In this document: piece after piece, positions 9,103-18,372 of the stretch
How positions within the stretch are numbered: position 1 is the stretch's first letter
Layout of the letters: each line of letters opens with the position of its first letter
Assembly: GCF_900096945.1 (NCBI RefSeq)
Contig: NZ_FMKA01000013.1
Location: forward strand, 1-64,000
DNA: 64,000 bases
Origin: Anaerobium acetethylicum
GTDB lineage: Bacteria; Bacillota; Clostridia; Lachnospirales; Lachnospiraceae
Direction: 5' to 3'
Translations under genes and position numbers: made by a program
Notes under the pieces: generated by a model
Databases searched by the model: none
Told to the model about the DNA's origin: nothing
Seen by the model: only the letters and a program-made list of their open reading frames with translations

Positions 9103-12009
9103 ATGAAAATCACATCATGCAAAACAAATCATATTGTCAACCCACTCGGGTATGGCATGGAACAAGCAACGATATCATGGATCGCAGAGGATACATCATC
9201 CAAAAAACAGTTGGCGGCCCAAATTATTGTGTCACAGGATGCCGAAATGAAAACGGTGATCTATGACAGCGGAAAAACTCCGGAATTATCCAGCCTGGCT
9301 GCAGAGCTGCCTGTAAAACTGGCTCCGTATACGAGATATTACTGGACAGTCAGGGTGTGGGGAGATGACGGAGACGAAGCTGTTTCTGATGTGAACTGGT
9401 TTGAGACCGGGAAACGTGAAGATGGCTGGCAGGCAAACTGGATTACTCCTGAATGGGAAGACAAAAACATTCATCCCTATATGAGAAAATCCTTTCATAT
9501 CAATAAGAAGATAAAGTCAGCAAGAGCGTATATCACAGGCATGGGGCTATACGAGCTTGAAATTAACGGAACCCGTGTCGGACAAGAACGCTTGACGCCA
9601 TACTGCAATACTTATGATGCATGGGTGCAGTATCAGACGTATGATGTAACAGAATCGCTGCAGGAAGGGAACAATGCCGTGGGCGTGCTGCTTGGCAATG
9701 GATGGGCGAAGGGACGATTTGGAACATTCGGCGATCTGAATACCCCCTACACTGATTCGTTTGCACTCCTGTGTGAATTACGCATCACATTGGAAGACGG
9801 AAGTGTAGAGGTTATCTGTTCGGATTCAGACTGGAAATGCAAACCATCTCCGATCATAGACGATACGATTTATAATGGCGAGATTTATGATGCCACCAGA
9901 GAAATACAAGGATGGTCCAAAGCAGGATTTGATGATTCGGACTGGGAAAAGGTACGGGAATTTGATGCGGCAGGGCTTGGAAAGGTAACTGACAGGCTTT
10001 CGCTCCCAGTACTTGTGAAGGAAACGCTTAAGCCCGTGGAGCTGATCCGTACGCCGGCCGGTGAGCTTGTAATCGATATGGGTCAGAATATGGTTGGCTG
10101 GCTACGCATCCATATCAGGGAACCGAAAGGAACGCAGATTAAGATTTCCCATGGTGAAGTACTGCAGGATGACAATTTCTATCGTGATAATCTCCGTGAA
10201 GCAAAAGCAGAGTATATCTATACATCAGACGGAACCGATCGTGTCATAGAACCTCATTTTGCCTTCTATGGTTTCCGGTATGCGAAACTGGAAGGATTTA
10301 CTGAGCCGGTTCAGATTGAGGATTTCACCGGCTGCGTCGTATACTCCGACCTGGAACAGACGGGGGAGATTGAAACATCGGATCCATATGTGAACCGCCT
10401 CTTTCTGAATGCATTATGGGGGCAGAAAGGCAACTTCCTTGATGTTCCGACAGACTGTCCGCAGCGTGACGAAAGAATGGGATGGACCGGCGACGCCCAG
10501 GTATTCAGCGGGACGGCATCCTTTAATATGGATACGTATGCTTTTTATGTGAAGTTCATGCAGGATGTTTATGAGGAGCAGAAGTTCTGCGATGGCATGG
10601 TTGCAAGTACTGTGCCGACTTTCAGCAAAATGAAGGGCTCAGAAAGCAGCTTTGCAGGCGGCGGCGCCTGCGCATGGGGAGACTGTGCGACGGTGATTCC
10701 ATGGGAAGTATATCTCCATTTCGGAGACAAGGCGATTCTGGAAAGGCAGTATGAAAGCATGAAAGCCTGGGTCGACTGGATTAGAAGACAGGATCAGCAG
10801 TCAGGGGATCATAAACTCTGGACGGCAGGCTTCCACTTTGGAGACTGGCTGGCGTTGGATGGACCGATCGAAGGCGGAGTCATGGGCGGAACTGATAATG
10901 GGTTGCTGGCATCTGCGTACTACAGGCTGTCCACGAACATCCTTTCAAAAACGGCGAAAATCCTGGGTCATACAGAGGACGCAGCATTCTACGGCGCCCT
11001 CTCGGAGCAGATCAAATCAGCAATCCAGGATGAATTTTTCACTAAAAACGGACGTTCTGCTATCCAGACGCAGACTGCACATGTTGTGGCATTGCATTTT
11101 GACCTGGTGCAGCCGGAAGTCAGGGACAGGGTGCTAAAGGATCTGCAGGTGCTGCTGAAAAAGAGCGGCATGCATCTCAAGACCGGTTTTATTGGAACGC
11201 CGTACTTATGCCGTGCACTTTCAGACAATGGAGACTCCGAGAGCGCTTATAAGCTTTTTTTCCAGGAGGACTATCCAAGCTGGCTGTATGAGGTCATGAT
11301 GGGAGCGACTACAATCTGGGAAAGATGGAATTCCATCATGCCTGATGGAAAAATATCGGGCACCGGCATGAATTCGCTGAACCATTACGCTTACGGGTCA
11401 ATTGTTGAGTGGATGTACCGTAATATGTGCGGCATCAATCCAATTGAAGAGGCGCCGGGCTTCAGGAAGTTTATAATTAAGCCCTCCGTATACGGGAAGT
11501 TGAATTATGCAAAGGCAAAAATCAAATCTGCCATGGGCATGATCGAAAGCGGATGGACCAGGGAGGAGGATGGAACGCTGACAATAAACATAGCGGTTCC
11601 TTTTCATGCGGAGGCTGTTGCATATCTGCCGGATGCGGACCTGCTGGCTGTGAAGGGCCTGGAGGGGCTGAGTGCCAGCCAGGATAAAGATAAGGTGAAG
11701 GTAGAGCTGCCGGCTGGGCGTTATACATTTTCTTATCTGCCGTCAAGGGACTATGATATGAAATATACAATCGAAACATCCCTACAGGAACTGCTCGTAA
11801 CGCCTGAAACAAGAAAGATTCTGGAGGATGCATTGCCGCTGCTTCTACAGGCCGCGTCTGGAGATATGGGATTCGAGCTTCCCTACAGTATTGGTGAAGC
11901 TGCCCAAAATGCAGATTCATTCATGTTTGGGATGATGTTTGGCGAGGCCGACCTGAATCTCCTCAATGAGAAACTGATGGCAGTTCCGGTGAAGCTCAGA
12001 ACACTGTAA
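9103..12009 (+). CDS. GH78 alpha-L-rhamnosidase
   Basis: A 968-residue alpha-L-rhamnosidase that releases terminal rhamnose from plant glycosides or polysaccharides. It has an N-terminal beta-sandwich/lectin-like part (ADPYTRYYWTVRVWG region), a galactose-binding-like domain, the six-hairpin catalytic domain with DCPQRDERMGWTGDAQ (about 450-466, containing the catalytic acid) and TTIWERWNS (about 733-741, second catalytic Glu), and a C-terminal sandwich. After that comes an unusual helical extension of about 85 residues (from SRDYDMKYTIE on) that I do not recognise. There is no signal peptide, so it probably acts inside the cell. AAAGGAG precedes the start. The divergent AraC gene likely controls it. 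Confidence 0.93.
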   Translation: MKITSCKTNHIVNPLGYGMEQATISWIAEDTSSKKQLAAQIIVSQDAEMKTVIYDSGKTPELSSLAAELPVKLAPYTRYYWTVRVWGDDGDEAVSDVNWFETGKREDGWQANWITPEWEDKNIHPYMRKSFHINKKIKSARAYITGMGLYELEINGTRVGQERLTPYCNTYDAWVQYQTYDVTESLQEGNNAVGVLLGNGWAKGRFGTFGDLNTPYTDSFALLCELRITLEDGSVEVICSDSDWKCKPSPIIDDTIYNGEIYDATREIQGWSKAGFDDSDWEKVREFDAAGLGKVTDRLSLPVLVKETLKPVELIRTPAGELVIDMGQNMVGWLRIHIREPKGTQIKISHGEVLQDDNFYRDNLREAKAEYIYTSDGTDRVIEPHFAFYGFRYAKLEGFTEPVQIEDFTGCVVYSDLEQTGEIETSDPYVNRLFLNALWGQKGNFLDVPTDCPQRDERMGWTGDAQVFSGTASFNMDTYAFYVKFMQDVYEEQKFCDGMVASTVPTFSKMKGSESSFAGGGACAWGDCATVIPWEVYLHFGDKAILERQYESMKAWVDWIRRQDQQSGDHKLWTAGFHFGDWLALDGPIEGGVMGGTDNGLLASAYYRLSTNILSKTAKILGHTEDAAFYGALSEQIKSAIQDEFFTKNGRSAIQTQTAHVVALHFDLVQPEVRDRVLKDLQVLLKKSGMHLKTGFIGTPYLCRALSDNGDSESAYKLFFQEDYPSWLYEVMMGATTIWERWNSIMPDGKISGTGMNSLNHYAYGSIVEWMYRNMCGINPIEEAPGFRKFIIKPSVYGKLNYAKAKIKSAMGMIESGWTREEDGTLTINIAVPFHAEAVAYLPDADLLAVKGLEGLSASQDKDKVKVELPAGRYTFSYLPSRDYDMKYTIETSLQELLVTPETRKILEDALPLLLQAASGDMGFELPYSIGEAAQNADSFMFGMMFGEADLNLLNEKLMAVPVKLRTL

Positions 12010-12033
12010 GATGGCAACGTGTCAGTGCACTAG

Positions 12034-12112
12034 GTTCAGAGGTCATCAAAAATCGAGTGTTATGTAAATCCAGCATAAAAATATCTCACAGGACAGAGGT
12101 TCTGAACAGTTT
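12034..12112 (+). repeat. Dispersed hairpin repeat, 3' half copy
   Basis: This matches the right half of the dispersed repeat family: a CGAG linker, a GTTATG...CATAAAAATA hairpin, then CTCACAGGACAGAGG and the terminus TTCTGAACAGTT. The left half is not recognisable. It lies directly after the rhamnosidase stop and before its terminator. Confidence 0.5.
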
Positions 12113-12116
12113 AGCC

Positions 12117-12155
12117 AAAATGCGCCATGCGGGGTTTCCCATATGGCGCATTTTT
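12117..12155 (+). terminator. Intrinsic terminator after the rhamnosidase gene
   Basis: AAAATGCGCCAT and ATGGCGCATTTTT form a perfect stem followed by a run of T. It ends the GH78 transcript. Confidence 0.85.
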
Positions 12156-12263
12156 GGTACAATACCTGTACAGAGAAGGGCGGCTGTGTTTTTGCTTAGT
12201 TATAAGCAGCCTTAAAAACAAAAGCGCGAACTTGTCTGAAACAGGAAAAGGTGGAAAAATGAA

Positions 12264-12869
12264 ATGACAGGAAAAACACACATATCGGTCGGACTGGCAT
12301 CATCCTTGCTGGTCACACAGCCTGATACGATAAAAGAAATGGTATTATGCACCGGAATTGCCTTCATTGGCTCCGTCATCAGTGACGTGGACGTGGATAC
12401 ATCCGAATCACACAGGGATCTGGTCAGAGTAATCAGCATCATCGCTATCGCAGCCTGCATGATAGCTTTTGCGGACTACAGATGGGGCGTTGGAATTGTT
12501 GACGCACTCAGGAGGCACAGCGGTGCCGTGAGGCTGGCCACGGGCATCGGCGCATTCCTGGGAATCTGTATATTTGGGATGTTTCAGCCCCACAGATCCT
12601 TTATGCATTCGCTTCCGGGGATGGCCCTGCTTTGTGGAAGCTTATGGTATCTGTATCCCGCAGTGGTTCCGTATTTTGCCGTATCGATGGCTTCCCACAT
12701 CATAATCGATATGCTGAATCATAAAAAAGTACGGATTTTGTATCCCTTGAAATGGGGAATCGGACTAGACTTCTGCCTGGCAGACGGACTGGTGAACAAT
12801 CTCCTGTTTACAGCCGGAAGCATCACCGCTGCAGTCTTTATCTTCATACAGGTGGTCCGGATGTTTTAA
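12264..12869 (+). CDS. YdjM/DUF457-like membrane metal-dependent hydrolase
   Basis: A 201-residue multi-spanning membrane protein of the YdjM (LexA-binding, inner-membrane metal-dependent hydrolase) type. The start MTGKTHISVGLA and the later motifs HRSFMHSLPG and SHIIIDMLNHKKVRILYP carry the conserved His and Asp residues of the family. An AAGGTGG lies nine bases before the ATG; a competing ATG at 12259 gives only two codons. It stands alone, with a terminator upstream and a promoter for the MATE gene downstream. Substrate unknown. Confidence 0.8.
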   Translation: MTGKTHISVGLASSLLVTQPDTIKEMVLCTGIAFIGSVISDVDVDTSESHRDLVRVISIIAIAACMIAFADYRWGVGIVDALRRHSGAVRLATGIGAFLGICIFGMFQPHRSFMHSLPGMALLCGSLWYLYPAVVPYFAVSMASHIIIDMLNHKKVRILYPLKWGIGLDFCLADGLVNNLLFTAGSITAAVFIFIQVVRMF

Positions 12870-12915
12870 AAAACAGGGATTTCATATAAACACAGGATAA
12901 AACACCCTTAACAGG

Positions 12916-12943
12916 TGGACATTTCACAACATTCTTCTATAAT
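12916..12943 (+). promoter_or_regulatory. Promoter of the MATE gene
   Basis: TGGACA at 12916-12921, a 16-base spacer and a perfect TATAAT at 12938-12943, 35 bases before the start codon. Confidence 0.65.
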
Positions 12944-12978
12944 AGAGTATGAAGAATATAAACAGAGAGGATTTAAAA

Positions 12979-14328
12979 ATGCCAAATAACATGACAGAAG
13001 GGAGACCGATAAGACAGATCGTCTTATTTGCCATACCCGTTTTACTAGGTAACCTTTTTCAGCAATTGTATAACGTTGTTGATTCAATCATAGTAGGAAG
13101 ATATATCGGGGTCGATGCGCTTGCTGCGGTAGGTTCGACAGGAGCCCTGATTTTCCTTGTTTTTGGGTGGATCATCGGAATGACCAATGGTTTTTCCATT
13201 ATGATCGCCCAGAGTTACGGTGCCGGGGATTTCAAGAGGCTCCGCCAGTTTGCAGCGCTTTCCTTTGTGCTCTGTGCAGTTATGGCAGTGGTGATGACAA
13301 TCGGACTGTTATGGGCCAATGGATTTATTCTGCGCCTGATGCAGACCCCGGAGGAAGTATTCAAAGATACCTATAATTATATCGGAATCATGTATGCGGG
13401 ACTTGCAATCACGGTTTTCTACAATATGTATGCGGGCATGCTGCGTGCCATCGGCGACAGCCGGACGCCTTTATATTTTCTGGCGATTGCCTCAGTGCTT
13501 CACATCATTCTGGATATCGTTTTCATTAATGTATTTTCCATGGGAGTGGAAGGTGCAGCCTACGCCACTATAGTATCCGAATTTGTATCCCTGATCCTTT
13601 GCGTCTGGTATACGACAAAAAAATATGAGATTTTCAGGATGGGAAAAGAAGATTTTGCTATTGATGTAAGTAGAATCTGGAAGCTGCTGACCATGGGCGT
13701 GCCTATGGCCCTGCAGTTTTCCGTAACAGCGATCGGCACGATGATCGTGCAGGCAGCCTTAAACGGGATGGGCCCTTTGATCATGGCGTCCTATTCCGTT
13801 GCCGGAAAGATCCAGAGCCTTGTATCCCAGCCCTATGTGGCTCTTGGAGCTACGATGGCAACCTACGTGGGGCAGAACCGGGGTGCAGGTAAAATAGCAA
13901 GAGTAAGAGATGGCGTGAAGCAGGGCACAATACTGGCAGTTTCATTCAGCATCCTTTCAGCAGCTATTATATTTTTCTTTGGGGATGTGCTAATAAAAGG
14001 CTTTATCAGTGAGGATGTGCAGAACGTGACAAAAACAGCTATGATATATTTCCGTACCGTATTGTGGTTCTACCCATTTCTCAGTATGATTTTTATCTAC
14101 AGAAATTCCTTGCAGGGACTCGGAGACGGGCTGATGCCTATGATTGGCGGATTATTGGAACTTGCGGCCAGAGTTGTCGTGATCTATTTTGTTGCAGACC
14201 GTCTGGGATATCAGGGAATCTGCATGGCAGATCCATTTGCATGGATTCTTGTATCAGTGGCATTGATTCCCGTATACTATAAAAGGATAGCAACTATTCA
14301 GGACTACGTTCTTCATAGTCACAGATGA
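12979..14328 (+). CDS. MATE-family multidrug/Na+ antiporter
   Basis: A 449-residue exporter with about twelve membrane segments in two related halves, typical of MATE proteins (QIVLFAIPVLLGNLFQQLYNVVDSIIVGRYIG at the start; a second copy of the fold from about residue 235). I choose ATG 12979 because GAGAGG lies just upstream; the in-frame ATG at 12949 lacks a site. The last 11 codons (TIQDYVLHSHR) and the stop are made of dispersed-repeat sequence that recurs at 27.39 and 40.76 kb, so the repeat appears to have replaced the native 3' end. Substrate unknown. Confidence 0.93.
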   Translation: MPNNMTEGRPIRQIVLFAIPVLLGNLFQQLYNVVDSIIVGRYIGVDALAAVGSTGALIFLVFGWIIGMTNGFSIMIAQSYGAGDFKRLRQFAALSFVLCAVMAVVMTIGLLWANGFILRLMQTPEEVFKDTYNYIGIMYAGLAITVFYNMYAGMLRAIGDSRTPLYFLAIASVLHIILDIVFINVFSMGVEGAAYATIVSEFVSLILCVWYTTKKYEIFRMGKEDFAIDVSRIWKLLTMGVPMALQFSVTAIGTMIVQAALNGMGPLIMASYSVAGKIQSLVSQPYVALGATMATYVGQNRGAGKIARVRDGVKQGTILAVSFSILSAAIIFFFGDVLIKGFISEDVQNVTKTAMIYFRTVLWFYPFLSMIFIYRNSLQGLGDGLMPMIGGLLELAARVVVIYFVADRLGYQGICMADPFAWILVSVALIPVYYKRIATIQDYVLHSHR

Positions 14329-14432
14329 TGCACGCAAATTGCAAAATCAGCAATTTGGCGCACGCATGTCTCGGGTATTTATGCAAATTCAGCATAAATA
14401 CACCTCGCGTGACAGGGGTTCTGTACAGTTAC
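14291..14432 (+). repeat. Dispersed hairpin repeat, full copy
   Basis: A full-length member with the left hairpin ACTATTCAG...CATAGT, linker GATGATGCACGC, hairpin AAATTGC-AAAATCA-GCAATTT, linker GCGCACGCATGTCTCGG, hairpin ATTTATGC...GCATAAAT, linker CACCTCGCG, and the right end CTGTACAGTTAC. Its left end is read through as the last codons of the MATE gene. It separates MATE from the ROK gene. Confidence 0.75.
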
Positions 14433-14471
14433 AAAGGATATACAAATGATTTTATAAAAATGGGGGTTAAT

Positions 14472-15590
14472 ATGGACAAAATACAGAATACTGATAAGAA
14501 GCGTATGAATAAAGTGCGTGTCGCCAGGTTTATCCTGCGCCAGGGCGAGACCACCAAACAGGAAATAGCAGGTTCGCTTGGAATCAGCATGCCTACTGTC
14601 CTTCAGAATGTAAAAGAACTTGTGGACTCAAAATTAGTGATTGAAACAGGGGAATATCAGTCCACAGGCGGTAGAAAACCAAAGGCGCTGGCGATTAACG
14701 GACAGCTCAAGTATGCAGTCGGTCTGGACATAACGAAAAATCATATCAGCTACGTCCTGATCGATCTGACCGGAAGAATTGTAAAAAAAGAAAGAAACAG
14801 AAAAAACTTTGAAAATACGCTGGCTTATTACGAAGAAATGAATGATAAAATGCAGGAATTCATTGATTCGTGCAAGGTGAAACAGAGTAAAATATTGGGC
14901 GTCGGGCTATCAATACCGGGAATCATAGATCTGGAACATAAGAATCTGATTGATTCCCATATACTTCAGGTCCACAATTTAGATCTGGATATCGTCAGTT
15001 CATTTATTCCGTACGAAACCTATTTTGAAAATGACGCAAACAGCGCAGCCTTTGCAGAAATCAGCGGGGAGACAAAGAATGTTATCTTCCTGTCGTTAAG
15101 CAATACAGTCGGCGGATCCATCTATATGAATCAGGAGATCTATAAGGGAGATAATTATAAAAGCGCCGAATTCGGTCATATGATCATCGAAACGAACGGC
15201 AAAGAATGCTATTGCGGAAAAAAAGGATGTATAGATGCCTATTGCTCTGCCAAGGTCCTGTCAGCATTGACTGATGATGATTTAGAGCTGTTCTTTGCGA
15301 AACTGAAAGAAAAGGATGCCGTCTGTACAGATGCATGGGATGAGTATCTGGATTATCTGGCAATCACAATTACAAATCTGAGAATGGCTTTCGATTGTGA
15401 CATCATACTGGGCGGGTATGTAGGAGCATATCTGAAGCCCTATGCCATTGAATTAAGTGATAAACTGAAGAAATACAATCTGTTTGAAAATCAGACATCC
15501 TATGTACAAAACTGCAGGTATCAGCTGGAGGCATCGGCAGTCGGGGCGGCAATGAAATTCGTAGATGTATTTTTTGAAAAAATAGAGTAG
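14472..15590 (+). CDS. ROK-family transcriptional repressor (copy 1)
   Basis: A 372-residue XylR/NagC-type regulator. An N-terminal winged helix (TTKQEIAGSLGISMPTVLQNVKELVDSKLV) is joined to a ROK sugar-binding domain with the zinc motif CYCGKKGC near residue 246 and a preceding GHMIIE histidine. The open frame begins at 14325 inside repeat sequence, but ATG 14472, preceded by GGGGG, gives a normal N-terminus. It is one of three ROK paralogs in the island. Its position right before the first promoter/operator modules suggests it binds one or more of them. Effector likely a sugar or sugar phosphate. Confidence 0.9.
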   Translation: MDKIQNTDKKRMNKVRVARFILRQGETTKQEIAGSLGISMPTVLQNVKELVDSKLVIETGEYQSTGGRKPKALAINGQLKYAVGLDITKNHISYVLIDLTGRIVKKERNRKNFENTLAYYEEMNDKMQEFIDSCKVKQSKILGVGLSIPGIIDLEHKNLIDSHILQVHNLDLDIVSSFIPYETYFENDANSAAFAEISGETKNVIFLSLSNTVGGSIYMNQEIYKGDNYKSAEFGHMIIETNGKECYCGKKGCIDAYCSAKVLSALTDDDLELFFAKLKEKDAVCTDAWDEYLDYLAITITNLRMAFDCDIILGGYVGAYLKPYAIELSDKLKKYNLFENQTSYVQNCRYQLEASAVGAAMKFVDVFFEKIE

Positions 15591-15595
15591 TGAAT

Positions 15596-15647
15596 AAAGT
15601 GCTAAGTGCTTTTGGTGATAATACACAAAAAGCAGCTGGCACTTTTT
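15596..15647 (+). terminator. Intrinsic terminator after ROK copy 1
   Basis: AAAGTGCTAAGTGCTTTT pairs with AAAAGCAGCTGGCACTTT with few mismatches, and is followed by T residues. Confidence 0.8.
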
Positions 15648-15729
15648 TGTTTGGAACAATTCAATTTCGTGGATTATCACAGAAGTAGAGAATGATATTT
15701 GTTGAAGTAGATGAAAATGCATAAAACAG

Positions 15730-15800
15730 TTGACATTCGGGGTGCCAGGTGGAATAATGTAGTTACTTACATAAAGCGTTTTATAAAAGTAATACAAAAG
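15730..15800 (+). promoter_or_regulatory. Promoter plus ROK-type operator, site 1
   Basis: TTGACA at 15730-15735, a 17-base spacer and AATAAT at 15753-15758, then ACATAAAG, CG and TTTTATAAAAGTAA at 15769-15792. The block has the same order and spacing as three other sites in the island. The span 15591-16067 otherwise holds no gene, so this is the distal of two tandem promoters for the 16068 operon. Confidence 0.7.
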
Positions 15801-15933
15801 TTTCTCGGCAAATGCGAAGGTAATTGAAGGTGAGTGGAAGTCACATATGTGTAGATGGCTTTCTGAAGTGCCAGAACTGACAATGTGCATAATGTACAAA
15901 AAAACCAAATAAATGAACTTAAGTTAAAAGATA

Positions 15934-16021
15934 TTGACAAGAGATATAATGTCTGTTAGTATTTAGTATATTAAATAAAGACGTTTTATAAAATGTAATT
16001 ACAAAATCAAATTATAAAACG
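15934..16021 (+). promoter_or_regulatory. Promoter plus ROK-type operator, site 2
   Basis: TTGACA (15934-15939), a 17-base spacer and TAGTAT (15957-15962), then AAATAAAG, ACG, TTTTATAAAATG and a TTACAAAAT tail. The element also extends to an inverted CGTTTTATAA...TTATAAAACG pair (15982-16021). It lies immediately downstream of the -10 box, where a repressor would block initiation. It controls the 16068 dehydrogenase/epimerase operon. Confidence 0.78.
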
Positions 16022-16067
16022 AACTCTTAAAAAAGTCAGGAAAAAATGAAAAAAAGGAGGTATTTCA

Positions 16068-17096
16068 ATGAACATGAGAGCATTGGTATATAACGGCCCC
16101 AAAAGTATCCGGGTTGAGGATGTTGCAGTGCCGGCAGTCGGAGAGACTGATGTTTTGATCAGGGTGAAATATTGTGGAGTCTGTGGAACGGACATACATA
16201 TCTACAACGGTGAGGGCGGTGCTTTCGCAGTTGAACCACCTTTGATTATGGGGCATGAGTTCTCAGGTATCGTTGAAAAAACCGGCTCAAAGGTAAAAAA
16301 GGTTAAGCCAGGTGATCTGGTTACCATAGATCCAAATGATATGTGCGGCGAGTGCTATTACTGCAAGAACGGCATGGAGCAGTTCTGCCAGAACGTGACT
16401 GGATACGGAACCACGGTCAATGGCGGTTTTGCACAATATTGCGTTGTCAGCGAAAAACAGGTTTTCAGGTTTAAAGAGGGCATGGATGCTTTGACAGCAG
16501 CTATGGCGGAGCCGGTTTCCTGCTGTATCCACGGAATTGACCTTTGCAATATAAAACTGGGTGACGAGGTGCTGATCATCGGTGGAGGTCCTATTGGTCT
16601 CATTATTCTGCAGCTTGCTAAAATGGCAGGCGCCAGCAAGGTGATTCTCTCAGAACCCGTTGCGGAAAAACGTGAGCTTGCAATGAAGCTTGGAGCAGAT
16701 CTGGCTATCAATCCGCTGGAGGAAGACGTTCCTGAAATTTTAAAGGCCAACTGCAAGAACATCAATGTTGTGATCGAATGTGTAGGAAATCCCCGCACGA
16801 TTGACAACGCCATCCAGTGGGCTGGAAATGGAGCCACGGTCATGATGTACGGCCTGACAGGACCTGATGCTGAGATTGCGGTAAAGCCGGACGTGGTATT
16901 TAAGAAAGAACTGAAGCTGACAGCTTCCTTTATCAATCCTTACACCTTCGAAAGGACGATCGCCATTCTGGAATCCGGGAAGGTGAACGTAAGGGATCTC
17001 ATCACTGATATAGTTGGTCTTGAAGATTCCGTTAAAGTGTTTGAGGATGAGAAATACAGGCGCAGCGGCAAGGTCGTTATCCAGATGAATGACTAG
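16068..17096 (+). CDS. Zinc-dependent polyol/alcohol dehydrogenase (MDR)
   Basis: A 342-residue medium-chain dehydrogenase of the sorbitol/threonine dehydrogenase group. The catalytic zinc ligands are C39 (GVCGTD) and H63-E64 (GHE), the structural zinc cysteines are C93, C96, C99 and C107, and the NAD-binding loop is GGGPIGL. Enzymes of this group oxidise a polyol to a ketose with NAD+. AAGGAGG precedes the start. It is the first gene of an operon with the 3-epimerase 48 bases on, so its product is probably the ketose the epimerase acts on. Exact polyol (arabitol, sorbitol, others) not determinable. Confidence 0.9.
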   Translation: MNMRALVYNGPKSIRVEDVAVPAVGETDVLIRVKYCGVCGTDIHIYNGEGGAFAVEPPLIMGHEFSGIVEKTGSKVKKVKPGDLVTIDPNDMCGECYYCKNGMEQFCQNVTGYGTTVNGGFAQYCVVSEKQVFRFKEGMDALTAAMAEPVSCCIHGIDLCNIKLGDEVLIIGGGPIGLIILQLAKMAGASKVILSEPVAEKRELAMKLGADLAINPLEEDVPEILKANCKNINVVIECVGNPRTIDNAIQWAGNGATVMMYGLTGPDAEIAVKPDVVFKKELKLTASFINPYTFERTIAILESGKVNVRDLITDIVGLEDSVKVFEDEKYRRSGKVVIQMND

Positions 17097-17144
17097 AAGC
17101 CCGAAACAGGCGGACAGATGACTTATATAGAAGGGAAGACGAAA

Positions 17145-18026
17145 ATGAACAAATTGGGTATTTTCACAAACTTCTGGGAAAAGAACTGGGATTTCGATCA
17201 TCAGAAGTATATCAGGAAAGTACAGAAAATCGGGTTTGACATTCTGGAATTCCAGGCGCAGCCGCTTCTCGACATGTCAAAGGAAAACATGAGCGAAATC
17301 AAAAAGTGTGCAGATGACTGCGGCATTGAGCTGACCTACAGTCTGGGCCTTGATATGAAGTATGACGTTTCCAGCGAAAATGATGCTGTCCGTCTGGGCG
17401 GAATTGAATATCTGAAGCGTATCGTTGAGCGTATCAGCTACATGGACGGCAGAGCTATTTCCGGGGTCGGCTATGCAGGCTGGGGTTCACCGGATTATAT
17501 TGTAAACGATAAGAGTGCCATGCTTGAGCGGTCCGTTGCCAGTATGCGCGAAATCATGAAGACGGCAAAGGATTATAATATTACCTATTGTGTAGAAGCA
17601 GTAAACAGGTTTGAAAGCGTGCTGATCAATACGGCCGCAGAAGCCCTTGACTACGTTGCCAGGGTGGACAGCGATCATATCGGCGTGCTCCTGGATACGT
17701 ACCACATGAATATAGAAGAGGACAGTATAGGGGACGCCATCCGTCTTGCCGGAGATAAGCTCTTTGCCGTTCATACGGGTGATAATAACAGGAGATGTCC
17801 GGGACGCGGGCATATTGATTTCGATGAGGTCTTTCAGGCGCTTTCTGACATCGGGTATAAAGGCAGGATCGTATCTGAACCCTTCGTTCAGATGGGCGGC
17901 GAGGTCGGAAGGGATATCAAGGTTTGGAGGAATCTTGAGGAGCCAACGGAAGCACATCTTGATGAAGAAGCGGCATATCTGCTGAAATTCGAGCAGGATA
18001 TGCTAAGAAAGTATGGAATGGACTAA
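17145..18026 (+). CDS. Ketose 3-epimerase (D-psicose/D-tagatose type)
   Basis: A 293-residue TIM-barrel enzyme of the D-tagatose/D-psicose 3-epimerase family, which interconverts ketoses at C3. The metal ligands E151, D184, H210 and E245 are all present, in VEAVNRFE, LLDTYHMNIEED, VHTGDNNR and SEPFVQMGG, matching the clostridial psicose epimerases almost in register, and the length is the family norm. I choose ATG 17145 (MNKLGIFTNF), which follows GAAGGGAAG; an in-frame ATG at 17118 only adds nine residues. It is co-transcribed with the 16068 dehydrogenase, and together they would oxidise and epimerise a rare sugar. Confidence 0.9.
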   Translation: MNKLGIFTNFWEKNWDFDHQKYIRKVQKIGFDILEFQAQPLLDMSKENMSEIKKCADDCGIELTYSLGLDMKYDVSSENDAVRLGGIEYLKRIVERISYMDGRAISGVGYAGWGSPDYIVNDKSAMLERSVASMREIMKTAKDYNITYCVEAVNRFESVLINTAAEALDYVARVDSDHIGVLLDTYHMNIEEDSIGDAIRLAGDKLFAVHTGDNNRRCPGRGHIDFDEVFQALSDIGYKGRIVSEPFVQMGGEVGRDIKVWRNLEEPTEAHLDEEAAYLLKFEQDMLRKYGMD

Positions 18027-18202
18027 GAAGGATAAGCATATGACCGTGCTGAAATCTGTTGATGAAAAGCAGAATTTGCAACCTTTTACTTGAAAATACT
18101 ATAAAAATAGTCAGATATTGTAAGGTGCAAACGTGCAATCGTGAGAAAATTAACAATATATTGTCAAGTTGCATAGTTGGAAAATGAATTTTTAAAAAAA
18201 TA

Positions 18203-18280
18203 TTGACAATATGTACAATCTGTTGTAAAGTATTTTTAGAGATAAATAAAGCGGTTTTATAAAATGATTTTAAAAAATCG
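18203..18280 (+). promoter_or_regulatory. Promoter plus ROK-type operator, site 3
   Basis: TTGACA (18203-18208), a 17-base spacer and TAAAGT (18226-18231), then ATAAATAAAG at 18242, CGG, TTTTATAAAATG and a TTTTAAAAAATC tail. It has the same arrangement as sites 1, 2 and 4 and drives the SDR gene at 18373. The 346-bp gap 18027-18372 holds nothing else I recognise. Confidence 0.78.
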
Positions 18281-18372
18281 TTGCAAATATATAGCCGCTT
18301 CAATAAACGTAAAAACAGAATAGGTGGTTCCAGTACCTGCTGATCAAAATTTAATGAAAAAGGAGATATGAA

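Noticed and set aside
16358-16936. Long minus-strand frame opposite the 16068 dehydrogenase gene
   Set aside because: It lies fully within a well-supported gene on the other strand and has no protein-like motif; typical shadow frame.
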